Shown here: one piece after another, positions 35,465 through 44,187 of the stretch
How positions within the stretch are numbered: position 1 is the stretch's first letter
Layout: each line of letters opens with the position of its first letter
Source: RGIG9060 sp045645985
GTDB lineage: Bacteria; Spirochaetota; Spirochaetia; Treponematales; Treponemataceae
Direction of reading: 5' to 3'
DNA: 64,000 bases
Assembly (NCBI GenBank): GCA_045645985.1
Contig: JAZRJV010000003.1
Span: 1-64,000, forward strand
Notes under the pieces: generated by a model
The model's input: the letters and a program-made list of their open reading frames with translations, nothing else
Databases searched by the model: none
Told to the model about the DNA's origin: nothing
Translations under genes and position numbers: made by a program

Positions 35465-36445
35465 TTAGACAATATTTCGTTCTTTACCTAAAATAAAACT
35501 TTCTAGGTTTTTTACGATTTCGCCAAAAAGTCGTTGCCGAGTTTCTAAACTTGCCCAAGCGATATGTGGCGTAATTAAACAATTTGGACAATTTAACAAA
35601 GGATTTTCTTTTTGCATTGGCTCAACTGAAACAACATCACAAGCAAAGCCTGAAATTTGATTATTTTTTAGAGCAAATGCCATATCAACTTCGTTTACGA
35701 TTGGGCCACGAGCCGTATTTATCACAACGCAAGAATTTTTCATCAAGTTGATAGAATCTTTGTTGATAAGATTTTTTGTTTGTTCTGTAAGAGGACAATG
35801 TAAACTGATAAAATCTGAATTTTTACAAAGTTCTTCAAAACTAACAGCCTTAATTTCTGGAAAATCTTTTAACTTTTCAGGACTTCGTGTAAAACAAACA
35901 ACATTCATTCCAAAAGCCTGGGCGATTTTTGCACTTTGTTTTCCGATTGCACCAAATCCTACGATTCCTAAAGTTTTTCCAGGAAGTTCAGTTAAAGGAG
36001 CTTTCCAATAACAAAAATCTGGAGATTTTATCCATCCTCCAGAATGAACATCGTCGCTGTGTAATTTTACATGATTTGTAAATTCTAAAATAAAGGAAAA
36101 AACTAATTGTGAAACTCCCGCTGTACTATAAGAAGGAACATTTGTAACTGTAATTCCTTTTTGATGAGCATAATCTAAATCCACAACATTTGTGCCAGTT
36201 GAACAAAGTCCGATGTATTTTAAGTTTGGACAAGAATCCATCACTTCTTTTGTGATTAAAACTTTATTTACAAGAATGATTTGTGCATCTGCAATTCTTT
36301 CGATTGTTTGAGTTGGAGAAGTTCGTTCGTAAAAAATAACTTCATTTTTTGTATTTGCAATATTTTCTAAACTTGAAAAATCAATTTGGTTAGAATTTTT
36401 GTATTCTGGGTTTAATGTGTATCCGTCTAAAATTACAATCTTCAT
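35465..36445 (-). CDS. D-isomer-specific 2-hydroxyacid dehydrogenase (glycerate dehydrogenase-like)
   Basis: 326 residues. The NAD-binding fold has GIVGFGAIGKQSAKIAQAFG. The active-site triad is represented by the Arg in NTARGPIVNE, the Glu in CDVVSVEPM and the His in TPHIAWAS. It probably reduces or oxidises a 2-keto acid such as hydroxypyruvate/glycerate (HprA group), but the substrate cannot be fixed by sequence. It is monocistronic, 53 bp upstream of dnaE on the same strand and divergent from the coiled-coil gene. Confidence 0.9.
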   Translation of the reverse strand: MKIVILDGYTLNPEYKNSNQIDFSSLENIANTKNEVIFYERTSPTQTIERIADAQIILVNKVLITKEVMDSCPNLKYIGLCSTGTNVVDLDYAHQKGITVTNVPSYSTAGVSQLVFSFILEFTNHVKLHSDDVHSGGWIKSPDFCYWKAPLTELPGKTLGIVGFGAIGKQSAKIAQAFGMNVVCFTRSPEKLKDFPEIKAVSFEELCKNSDFISLHCPLTEQTKNLINKDSINLMKNSCVVINTARGPIVNEVDMAFALKNNQISGFACDVVSVEPMQKENPLLNCPNCLITPHIAWASLETRQRLFGEIVKNLESFILGKERNIV

Positions 36446-36590
36446 GTTTACATTATAGCAGAAAATTGATAAAAAAAGTGAAAAATTGAAAAAATTTTGT
36501 ACAACGCTTGTGTTTTTTGTGTTATATTATATGTAGCAAAGTTTTAAAATGGATGAAGTTTTGTTCATTGACTTTTTTAAAGGGGAAATT

Positions 36591-37748
36591 ATGGCAGCGA
36601 CTTTAAAACAACTTTCAGAATTAAAACAGATTTGTACTGAACAAAAGAAAAAATCTCAAAATATTCAATCTGAAATCGGATTTTCGTTATTATCTCAAAA
36701 TGATTCTTCTATATTAGAAGATGATTTGAATAAATATAAATTTAGTTTAGAAAAATCTAAAGAAAATGATTTACTTGCAGAAAAGGCAAAATCAAAATCT
36801 TTAGAAATTGAAAATGTGCAAGAAGAAATTTCTTCTACAAAAAAACAACTTGATGAACTTAAAACTAAACAAGATGTTGCTTATTTAGAATTAGGACAAG
36901 TTTTGTATTCAAACTATCGCGAATCTTACGCTGAATTTTTTAAGCAATATTTTGATGAACTTACAGAACTTGATAAACGCATTGAATCTTTGGAAAGCCA
37001 ATCCGAAGTTTTAAAAAGTCAAATTGAAACTCAAGGATTTTTTGGAAAATTAGTAAATCAAGTAAAATTAACCTCTAGCACAACTTCTGTAAATTCAGTA
37101 AAAAAGAAAAAAGAAAGTGTGATGCAAAAAGCTGGAAGTGCAGTTGTTTCCGCTGGAAAAATTGATTTTATTCGCTATCAAGAAAATATTGAATATTCAA
37201 TTTTGTCAGTTTTGGATAATATTCAATATCTAAAATCAGAAAGCGATGGAATTTTGCAAAAGCAACAAGAATTAACTTCAACTGAAAAAGTTTTAAAAGA
37301 TGAATTTGATAATATTGCCATTGGTTCAAATTTGAAGTCAAAACTTTCTCACATTGAAAAATCAAATTCAGAATTGCAACAAGAAAGAACTAAAATTGCT
37401 TTAAAAGTTGGAACTGAATTTTCTTCAAAATATGTTTCTGAAAAGGCTGAAAAATTTGAAGGCTTTGATTCGATGCAACAATCCTATCCTGCTTTGGTAG
37501 ATTTGGTTGAATGTTTTAGCGCCATCGTAAAGGCCGAACTTCAACTTGAATTATATCAAACTGAATCTGATATTGAATCTTGTGTTGCTCGAATTGCAAA
37601 TATGCAACAGTCAATTATCGCCAACGAAAATAAAATTGAGACTTTGAAAGAAAACAATACTCAACTTGCTCAAAAAATCACAACCGAAGGCGAAGTAAAA
37701 GATTCCTTGTTGGCAAAAAAAGCCGAACTTCAGCAAAAACTCCAATAA
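36591..37748 (+). CDS. coiled-coil protein, unknown function
   Basis: 385 residues from ATG 36591, preceded by AGGGGA at 36581-36586; the frame opens at 36549, but that start has no ribosome site. Almost the whole protein is heptad-patterned and rich in Glu, Lys, Gln and Ser, with a basic, Ser/Thr/Val-rich break at ~155-200. There is no signal peptide or membrane segment, so it is cytoplasmic. It has an SMC-like or filament-like look without an ATPase head. No family is recognised. Confidence 0.65.
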   Translation: MAATLKQLSELKQICTEQKKKSQNIQSEIGFSLLSQNDSSILEDDLNKYKFSLEKSKENDLLAEKAKSKSLEIENVQEEISSTKKQLDELKTKQDVAYLELGQVLYSNYRESYAEFFKQYFDELTELDKRIESLESQSEVLKSQIETQGFFGKLVNQVKLTSSTTSVNSVKKKKESVMQKAGSAVVSAGKIDFIRYQENIEYSILSVLDNIQYLKSESDGILQKQQELTSTEKVLKDEFDNIAIGSNLKSKLSHIEKSNSELQQERTKIALKVGTEFSSKYVSEKAEKFEGFDSMQQSYPALVDLVECFSAIVKAELQLELYQTESDIESCVARIANMQQSIIANENKIETLKENNTQLAQKITTEGEVKDSLLAKKAELQQKLQ

Positions 37749-37829
37749 GTTTACTTTCTCTAAAATTGATACTCAAAAAAAATATTTTGTTATTTTTGCA
37801 AAGTAATTGTTTTTCTCATTTTTGTAATA

Positions 37830-37857
37830 TTGACATTCCTTCATTTTTTGTGATATT
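37830..37857 (+). promoter_or_regulatory. possible sigma-70 promoter of the 37.9-kb lipoprotein gene
   Basis: TTGACA (37830-37835) is a perfect -35; GATATT (37852-37857), 16 bp further, is the best -10. The leader would be ~30 bases. Confidence 0.45.
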
Positions 37858-37892
37858 TGATAGATAGATTTTTTTAATTATAGGAGAAAAAA

Positions 37893-38573
37893 GTGAATAA
37901 AATTATCAAAGTTTTATTTTATTTAAGTGTGTTGATGTTGTTGGCGTCTTGTACAACAACTCGTTTTGAGCCAAAGGAAGGGAAAACTTCTGCATTAGTG
38001 GTTGGTCGTCTTACTGCTAAAGCCAGTGGAGTTGAGTATGATGGAGATATAAATTTTAACAGAAATTATACTATGGGAACTCAGCTTACTTTAAAAGAAG
38101 TTAGAACTGGAAAAACTTATGAAGCAAAAACAATTAGACGAGACGGCTTATTCATTTTTGGAAATTTAAATCCCAGCGAAAAGTATTATTTATATCAAAT
38201 AAAATATAATATTGAACAAAGTAATGGCTGGAAAGGTTGGATTACATCTACATATAAGCCTAATAGTTTTCCCGTAAGTGTAAAACCAGATTCAGTAGTT
38301 ATATTGGGAAATTTTAATTGTACAATTACTGAAGTTGCAGGAAAAATAAAAACAAATCTTATCGATAGAGACATTCCAACTGATGTAAGATTTTCTTTTA
38401 TGGATATTTATCCAGAAAGCAAGTGGCTTTCAAAAAATTGGTATTACAAAAATGGTTTGATGCCAAAAGTTTATTCTGTTGATGGCGAAGAACCTCAAAT
38501 TGAAGAACAACCAATGGAAGAAGTTTCCGAAGATGAATACGATGATTTTTTGAAAGAATTGATGGGCGAATAG
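37893..38573 (+). CDS. lipoprotein, unknown function
   Basis: 226 residues from GTG 37893, with AGGAG at 37882-37886. The signal peptide ends MLLASC, with Cys20 as the lipid site. The body has a beta-rich look (GKTSALVVGRLTAKASG, KTYEAKTIRRDGLFIFGNL) resembling a carboxypeptidase-regulatory or transthyretin-like fold, and the C-terminus is acidic. The gene ends GAA TAG, and a foldback repeat starts one base later. No family recognised. Confidence 0.7.
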   Translation: MNKIIKVLFYLSVLMLLASCTTTRFEPKEGKTSALVVGRLTAKASGVEYDGDINFNRNYTMGTQLTLKEVRTGKTYEAKTIRRDGLFIFGNLNPSEKYYLYQIKYNIEQSNGWKGWITSTYKPNSFPVSVKPDSVVILGNFNCTITEVAGKIKTNLIDRDIPTDVRFSFMDIYPESKWLSKNWYYKNGLMPKVYSVDGEEPQIEEQPMEEVSEDEYDDFLKELMGE

Positions 38574-38748
38574 AACTCTTCACAATTTTGCAAAATGGGA
38601 AATTGGTATAAAAAAAACTTGGCTTTCGACAAAAAATCCCCAAACTCGCTAGTGCTACGCTTCGCTTGCAAGGCTTCATTTGGTGATTTTTTGTCTACGC
38701 CAATTTATTCTGTACTAATTTTACATTTTGCAAACTTATTTCGTTCTG
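38574..38748 (+). repeat. foldback element copy 3, starting at a stop codon
   Basis: The copy begins one base after the TAG at 38571-38573. Nested arms pair in register: TTTGCAAAATG 38587-38597 with CATTTTGCAAA 38724-38734; AAATTGGTA 38600-38608 with TACTAATTT 38713-38721 (one wobble); TTGGC 38619-38623 with GCCAA 38699-38703; GACAAAAAATC 38628-38638 with GATTTTTTGTC 38685-38695; CCAAA 38640-38644 with TTTGG 38679-38683. The 34-base loop (38645-38678) is GC-richer. The right-end 18-mer CAAACTTATTTCGTTCTG recurs at 38811-38828. Confidence 0.8.
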
Positions 38749-38763
38749 CGGGAAAAAAATATG

Positions 38764-38809
38764 GCGAGTTTTTGAATTAAAAACTCGCGCTGTTTGTATT
38801 ACAAACAGC
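38764..38809. repeat. two adjacent perfect hairpins
   Basis: GCGAGTTTTT (38764-38773) pairs with AAAAACTCGC (38779-38788), and GCTGTTTGT (38789-38797) with ACAAACAGC (38801-38809, loop ATT). They abut with no spacer and sit between the two copies of the CAAACTTATTTCGTTCTG 18-mer. Their style (perfect, tiny loops) is like that of the array at 11911-12055. Confidence 0.8.
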
Positions 38810-38863
38810 ACAAACTTATTTCGTTCTGGTAGAGGTTGTGTGGACGGGGAAAGTCAAGAATCT

Positions 38864-38911
38864 AAAAAAAAGCAATCTGAGACACTTTTTTTATCCCAGA
38901 TTGCTTTTTTT
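38864..38911. terminator. bidirectional intrinsic terminator between convergent genes
   Basis: AGCAATCTG (38871-38879) pairs with CAGATTGCT (38897-38905). An A-run lies before and a T-run after, so it can end transcription from both the lipoprotein side and the minus-strand gene at 38940. Confidence 0.8.
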
Positions 38912-38939
38912 ATTCCAATGAAATTTTATGTCTTTTTTT

Positions 38940-39449
38940 TTACACAAGAGATTCTGCTTCAGCTAAAATTTCTTCTCGTTTTGCTTTTACATCTTTCATT
39001 TCTTCTTGATATTTAGCATAATCTTCATCATATTGTTTGTTTTTCTTAATATAAATTATGATACGTAGTATTAACAATATTATTCCTGGAATTACAGCAC
39101 ATACAAATCCCAATCCTATCAATATCACCCATAAAAGTGTTATAAAGCCTGGTGGTGGATAAGGACGCCATGGATCTTTTATTTCGTAATACTGAGTTTC
39201 AAGTGATTTTAGTTTTTCATAATTCTGTCGTTCTGGTTTTCGTTCGAAAGATAACTTAATATAATGAACACCTGCAATTGTTTTGTAATAGTCATAATTT
39301 TCATCCGCTCCAGTCTTAATTTGACTGTCTGATGTTCTAACTTCTTGAGGTGCTCCAACCAGTTCCCATCCAAATGTTTGCCATAAACGAATTTCATCTT
39401 CTTCAGTTCCTGGTGCAACTGTTATACTTTTGAATTCTTTTAATGCCAT
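38940..39449 (-). CDS. small membrane protein, unknown function
   Basis: 169 residues from ATG 39449, which has AAGGAG 8 bases upstream; an ATG at 39479 gives a 10-residue longer frame without such a site. The N-terminal half is soluble (KEFKSITVAPGTEEDEIRLW, then WELVGAPQEV). A long hydrophobic stretch at ~100-130 (FITLLWVILIGLGFVCAVIP) makes one or two membrane helices, and a charged helical tail follows. No family recognised. It is divergent from the XRE regulator and shares its upstream repeats, so it may be its target. Confidence 0.65.
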   Translation of the reverse strand: MALKEFKSITVAPGTEEDEIRLWQTFGWELVGAPQEVRTSDSQIKTGADENYDYYKTIAGVHYIKLSFERKPERQNYEKLKSLETQYYEIKDPWRPYPPPGFITLLWVILIGLGFVCAVIPGIILLILRIIIYIKKNKQYDEDYAKYQEEMKDVKAKREEILAEAESLV

Positions 39450-39525
39450 GTGTTTTACTCCTTTTCGTTTAAAGTCCATCGACTAAATTTTACAAAATTG
39501 CAATATAAATATTGTTTTATACTTG

Positions 39526-39553
39526 CATATTGTTTACATATTGTAACATATTA
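39526..39553. promoter_or_regulatory. phased CATATT repeats / palindromic operator candidate
   Basis: CATATT occurs at 39526, 39537 and 39547, spaced 11 and 10 bp, about one helical turn each. Overlapping them is the dyad TTACATATTGTAA (39534-39546). It lies just upstream of the XRE gene's promoter and in front of the divergent membrane-protein gene. Confidence 0.5.
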
Positions 39554-39555
39554 TA

Positions 39556-39584
39556 TTGCTTTATGCTAGTAATATTTTTATAAT
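39556..39584 (+). promoter_or_regulatory. sigma-70 promoter of the XRE regulator
   Basis: TTGCTT (39556-39561) and a perfect TATAAT (39579-39584) with 17-bp spacing. The start point would be near 39591, leaving a ~15-base leader without a clear Shine-Dalgarno. Confidence 0.7.
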
Positions 39585-39605
39585 TACTTGCATTATGTTA
39601 TATTT

Positions 39606-39923
39606 ATGACAGAAGATGAATTGCAAACAAGAGTTATTGACAATATTCGTTCATTACGTAAAAAACAAGGCTTATCACAAGAAAAGTTAGCTGATAAAGC
39701 GAATATTTCGCGTCAAATGATGAATGATATTGAAGGGCGTCGTCGTTGGCTTACAAAAGGAACTCTTGTAAAACTTTCAAATGCACTTGAAGTTGATGTT
39801 CATGAGTTGTTTGTTCCCTCTGTACAAGAAAATAATAATATAAAAAATGTCTATGAAATAGTTACAGACAGAATTATTTCAAAAGTAAAAGATGTTGTTA
39901 ATAAAGCTTTAGAAGAAATGTAG
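39606..39923 (+). CDS. XRE-family transcriptional regulator
   Basis: 105 residues from ATG 39606 (a TTG at 39588 would begin before the predicted transcript). A Cro/C1-type helix-turn-helix fills residues ~8-65 (NIRSLRKKQGLSQEKLADKA, NISRQMMNDIEGRRR, LVKLSNALEVDVHELF). The tail (~70-105) may be a small dimerisation helix. It probably binds the dyad upstream and controls itself and the divergent membrane-protein gene; this is inference from position. Confidence 0.85.
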   Translation: MTEDELQTRVIDNIRSLRKKQGLSQEKLADKANISRQMMNDIEGRRRWLTKGTLVKLSNALEVDVHELFVPSVQENNNIKNVYEIVTDRIISKVKDVVNKALEEM

Positions 39924-40052
39924 TTTTTTATATATTTAAATTTTTGTCATTATCAAAAGTTTAATTGATGTATTTAGTTACTTGTATATCTTCCCTTTTC
40001 AAACATTTTTATCTGTTTATTTTTTTCTATATTTATGATATAATTTTCTACT

Positions 40053-41894
40053 ATGGGTGGAAATCAGAATGAAAAAAAGAGCTCAGTTTATGATGAATCT
40101 AAAATCAAAACTTTGAGTTCTCTTGAGCATATCCGGCTTAGAACTGGTATGTATATTGGTCGTCTTGGTGACGGAACAAATCAAAATGATGGTATTTATA
40201 TTCTATTAAAAGAAGTTGTTGATAACGCTATCGATGAATTTATCATGGGTAACGGAACTAGAATTGAAGTAGAAGTTAAAGAAAATACTGTAAAAGTTCG
40301 AGATTATGGGCGAGGAATTCCTCTTGGAAAACTCGTAGAATGTGTTTCTGTTATAAATACGGGTGCAAAATATAATGATGATGTTTTCCAGTTTTCTGTT
40401 GGATTAAACGGTGTTGGAACAAAGGCTGTAAATGCACTTTCTTCACATTTTAGAGTTGTTTCTGTTCGTGAAGGAAAACTTGCCGAAGCAATTTTTGAGC
40501 GTGGAAAGTTGATTTCGGAACGAAATGGAACTGTAAAACCTGGAATCAAAGACGGAACTTTTGTTGAATTTACTCCAGATACAGAAGTTTTTGGTCCATA
40601 TTCGTTTAATCAAGAATTTATTGAACGCAGAATGTGGAATTACGCATATCTTAATTCTGGGCTTTTAATTAATTATAACGGAAAGGATTATGTAAGTGAA
40701 AACGGACTTTTGGATTTGCTAAATTCAGAAATTGAAGGCGAAAGTCTTTATTCACTTGGTTATTACAAAGGAAAACAGCTAGAATTTTCATTTTCACATT
40801 CAAACGCTTATGGCGAAAACTATTTTTCTTTTGTAAACGGTCAGTATACTTCCGACGGTGGAACTCACTTGTCAGCTTTTAAAGAAGGATTTTTAAAAGG
40901 TGTAAATGAATTTTTCCGAAAAAATTACAAAAGTGAAGATGTTCGGGACGGAATGACAGCAGCTGTTGCTGTAAAAGTAAAAGATCCTGTTTTTGAAAGT
41001 CAGACAAAAAATAAACTTGGAAATACTGAAATTCGAAGTTGGATTGTTACAGAAACAAAAAGTGCAGTTGACGATTGGCTCCATAGAAACAATGAGGCTG
41101 CAAAACTTTTAGAGCAAAAAATTATCGCAAACGAAAAACTCAGAACAGAATTAAATACAGTAAAAAAAGAAGCAAAAGAAGCGGCTCGAAAAATCAGTAT
41201 CAGAATCCCAAAACTTGATGATTGCCGATTTCATCTTGAAGATGGAAAAAAAGGCGAAAACTCAATGATTTTTATTACCGAGGGATTATCTGCATCTGGT
41301 GTTATGACTCACAATCGAGATTCAAACACTCAAGCGATTTTTAGTTTGCGCGGAAAGCCAGAAAATATGTATGGCAAAAAACGGGCTGAAATCTACAAAA
41401 ATGATGAACTTTATCAGTTAATGATGGCTCTTGGAATTGAAAACGATGTTGCCGATTTAAAATATTCTAAAATCGTAATTGCAACTGATGCCGATAACGA
41501 CGGATTTCACATCAGAAATCTTCTGCTAACTTTTTTTCTTAGTTTTTTTGAAGAGCTTATTACAAGTGGAAGAATTTACATTCTTGAAACTCCGCTTTTT
41601 AGGGTTCGAAACAAAAAAGAAAATATTTATTGTTACACAGAAGCAGAACGAGATGAAGCACAAAAAAAACTTGGTAAATCTTGTGAAACTTCTCGATTTA
41701 AAGGACTTGGAGAAATCAATCCCAGTGAGTTTAGACAATTTATCGCTCCAGAAACTATGCATCTAACTCCTGTAGAAATTAGTCAGTTAAAAGTTGTGCC
41801 TCAGCTTTTGGCATTTTACATGGGAAAAAATACTCCAGAGCGACGAAAATTTATCGAAGAAAATCTTTTGTCAAATGCAGAAATTGATGCTTAG
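40053..41894 (+). CDS. parE: DNA topoisomerase IV subunit B (GyrB/ParE family)
   Basis: 613 residues. It supplies the ATPase and Toprim parts of a type IIA topoisomerase that decatenates chromosomes. The GHKL ATP site is visible (EVVDNAIDEF, RDYGRGIPLG, GLNGVGTKAVNALS), and the Toprim domain has EGLSASGVM and DADNDGFHIRNLLL. The length and lack of a Toprim insert favour ParE over GyrB. A TATAAT lies at 40039-40044, only ~9 bases before the ATG, and no Shine-Dalgarno is present, so the transcript may be leaderless. parC follows after 24 bp. Confidence 0.88.
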   Translation: MGGNQNEKKSSVYDESKIKTLSSLEHIRLRTGMYIGRLGDGTNQNDGIYILLKEVVDNAIDEFIMGNGTRIEVEVKENTVKVRDYGRGIPLGKLVECVSVINTGAKYNDDVFQFSVGLNGVGTKAVNALSSHFRVVSVREGKLAEAIFERGKLISERNGTVKPGIKDGTFVEFTPDTEVFGPYSFNQEFIERRMWNYAYLNSGLLINYNGKDYVSENGLLDLLNSEIEGESLYSLGYYKGKQLEFSFSHSNAYGENYFSFVNGQYTSDGGTHLSAFKEGFLKGVNEFFRKNYKSEDVRDGMTAAVAVKVKDPVFESQTKNKLGNTEIRSWIVTETKSAVDDWLHRNNEAAKLLEQKIIANEKLRTELNTVKKEAKEAARKISIRIPKLDDCRFHLEDGKKGENSMIFITEGLSASGVMTHNRDSNTQAIFSLRGKPENMYGKKRAEIYKNDELYQLMMALGIENDVADLKYSKIVIATDADNDGFHIRNLLLTFFLSFFEELITSGRIYILETPLFRVRNKKENIYCYTEAERDEAQKKLGKSCETSRFKGLGEINPSEFRQFIAPETMHLTPVEISQLKVVPQLLAFYMGKNTPERRKFIEENLLSNAEIDA

Positions 41895-41918
41895 AAAAAA
41901 TGAGGTAGGAATTAGAAA

Positions 41919-44156
41919 ATGGCTTTTGTAAAAAATCTTTTTGATAAAAACTTTATTGAATATGCTTCTTATGTTATTAGGGATAGAGCAATTCCAGATT
42001 TGGAAGATGGATTAAAACCTGTTCAGCGAAGAATTATGCACACACTTTTTGAAGTTGATGATGGTTCTTTGCAAAAAGTTGCTTTTGTTGTTGGTCGAAC
42101 AATGAAATATCATCCTCATGGTGATTCTTCAATTTACGGGGCTTTGGTAAATCTTGCAAACAAAGAAATCTTCATTGAAAAACAAGGTAACTTTGGAAAT
42201 AAGTTTACAGGTGATGGTGCTTCTGCAGGTCGTTACATTGAATGTCGTGTGCATCCTTTAGCAAAAGATTTTCTTGTAACAAATCCTCATATTACAAATT
42301 ATGTTCCAAACTATGATGGAAGAAGTGAGGAGCCAGAAGTTTATCGTGCAAAAATTCCTTTGGTTTTGATTATGGGAGCTGAAGGAATTGCAGTTGGTAT
42401 GAGTACAAAAATTCTTCCATATAACATAAAAGAAGTTTTGGAAGCTGAAATAAAATGTTTGAACGGAGAATCTTTTGAACTTTATCCAGATGTTGCAACT
42501 GGTGGTTTGATTGATGTTTCAAATTACAATGATGGAAATGGAAAAATTATCACTCGTGCAAAATTTGATACAAGTGATGAAAAGAAAATTGTAATTACAG
42601 AACTTCCTGTTGACTCAAACGCAAAAGCTTTGTTGGAATCTATCGATGGTGCTTATAAAGCGGGAAAAATAAAAATCAGTTCTGTTGATAACTTTACAAC
42701 TGATAAATGTTGTATCGAAATAAAACTTCCTCGTGGTGTTTACACAAAAGATGTAATCGATGCGCTTTATGCTCACACCGATTGTGAAAAATCAATTTCT
42801 TGTCAGATGTTGGTTATCAAAGATAATATGCCTGTCGCAATGACTGCTACAGAGGTTATCAAATACTATTCAGAAAAATTATTAAAGATTATCAAAGACG
42901 AACTTGAATTTGAAAAAGCGCAACTTACAGATAAACTTCATTTACGAACAATCGAAAGAATTTTTGTTGAAGAGCGAATTTATAAATCAATCGAAACTAA
43001 AAAAACACAAGAGACTGTTGTAAAAGCAGTTTACGATGGATTTAAACCTTTTAAAGATGAGTTGGTTCGTCCGTTAAATGATGATGATGTAAGTCACTTA
43101 CTTGCAATTCCAATTCGTAGAATTTCACTTTACGATATAAATAAAAATCGTGAAGAAGTAAAAGCAATTCAAGCAAGATTAAAAGAAATTGCACGACGAT
43201 TAAAAAATCTTAAAGGATGTGCAGTTGAATATCTTGAAGGAATGTTGGCTAAGTTTACAGATAAAAGTTTTAATCGTCATACAAAAATTTCTAAGTTCTC
43301 TGCTGTTGATGTTAAGGCTGTGTCAAAGCGTGATACACCTTTGCGCTACGATAGCAAGACTGGATATTTGGGAACTTCTGTTTCTACGGGGACTGAAGTT
43401 TTGCGCGTAACTCCTTACGACAGAATTTTCTTTATGCGAAAAACTGGTATGTACATGGTTTGCGATGTTCCAGAAAGACTTTTTGTTGATATAGGAATGT
43501 GGTATTGCGGATATTCAGAAAAAGAATCTTTGAATAAAGTTTTGTTTACTGTAATTTATCGTGACCCAAAAACTCAGTATGCTTTTATCAAGCGTTGCCG
43601 AGTTGAAGGTTACATTATGAATCGCGATTATTTTATCGTTCCAGAAGGAATGGAAGTTTTACATGTTGATACAAGAAATAAATTTAGCTTTACTCTAAAT
43701 TTTGTTCCAAAGCCAAGATTAAAAATTACAGAGCAAAGTTTTAAAGCACAAGATTACGAAGAAAAAGGTTTGAAAACTTTAGGTGTTCGTCTTGTTCCAA
43801 GAGAAGTTGAAAGTATCACAGTTCAAGAAACAAAATCTTCTGGTGGAGAAAAACCTTCTGTTGATAAGACTGAATCTGCAAAGCCTGACGCAACATCTTC
43901 AGTTTCAAAAACTTCAACTGCAAATGCAAAAACAAATTCTGAAAGTAAAACAGTTGCAAAGAAAACTGAAACTGCAAAGTCTGAAACTAAAACAGGCACA
44001 AAAACAACTGCTACTAAAAATGATGCAACAAAAACAACTGCAGAAAAAAAATCAACTGCAACTGCAAAAAAGACTGCGACAAAAACTGTAAAGCAAGGAA
44101 CTTTACCAGAGGATGATAATCCACGACAGTCTGTTAAAATAGAAAAGAAAAAATAA
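41919..44156 (+). CDS. parC: DNA topoisomerase IV subunit A
   Basis: 745 residues. This is the DNA-breaking subunit. The N-terminus IEYASYVIRDRAIPDLEDGLKPVQRR is standard, and the catalytic Tyr is Tyr106 in SAGRYIECR. The breakage-reunion core runs to ~480; a short C-terminal beta region (~490-635) replaces the long GyrA pinwheel. From about 640 the tail is a low-complexity Lys/Thr/Ala/Ser repeat (KTETAKSETKTGTKTTATKN), probably a flexible DNA-binding tail. It is co-transcribed with parE. Confidence 0.88.
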   Translation: MAFVKNLFDKNFIEYASYVIRDRAIPDLEDGLKPVQRRIMHTLFEVDDGSLQKVAFVVGRTMKYHPHGDSSIYGALVNLANKEIFIEKQGNFGNKFTGDGASAGRYIECRVHPLAKDFLVTNPHITNYVPNYDGRSEEPEVYRAKIPLVLIMGAEGIAVGMSTKILPYNIKEVLEAEIKCLNGESFELYPDVATGGLIDVSNYNDGNGKIITRAKFDTSDEKKIVITELPVDSNAKALLESIDGAYKAGKIKISSVDNFTTDKCCIEIKLPRGVYTKDVIDALYAHTDCEKSISCQMLVIKDNMPVAMTATEVIKYYSEKLLKIIKDELEFEKAQLTDKLHLRTIERIFVEERIYKSIETKKTQETVVKAVYDGFKPFKDELVRPLNDDDVSHLLAIPIRRISLYDINKNREEVKAIQARLKEIARRLKNLKGCAVEYLEGMLAKFTDKSFNRHTKISKFSAVDVKAVSKRDTPLRYDSKTGYLGTSVSTGTEVLRVTPYDRIFFMRKTGMYMVCDVPERLFVDIGMWYCGYSEKESLNKVLFTVIYRDPKTQYAFIKRCRVEGYIMNRDYFIVPEGMEVLHVDTRNKFSFTLNFVPKPRLKITEQSFKAQDYEEKGLKTLGVRLVPREVESITVQETKSSGGEKPSVDKTESAKPDATSSVSKTSTANAKTNSESKTVAKKTETAKSETKTGTKTTATKNDATKTTAEKKSTATAKKTATKTVKQGTLPEDDNPRQSVKIEKKK

Positions 44157-44187
44157 TTTTAATCGATGTTAAGGATGGAATATATTT

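Noticed and set aside
38595..38780. 61-codon open frame downstream of the 37.9-kb lipoprotein gene
   Set aside because: It lies within the foldback element, and the other copies do not keep the frame.
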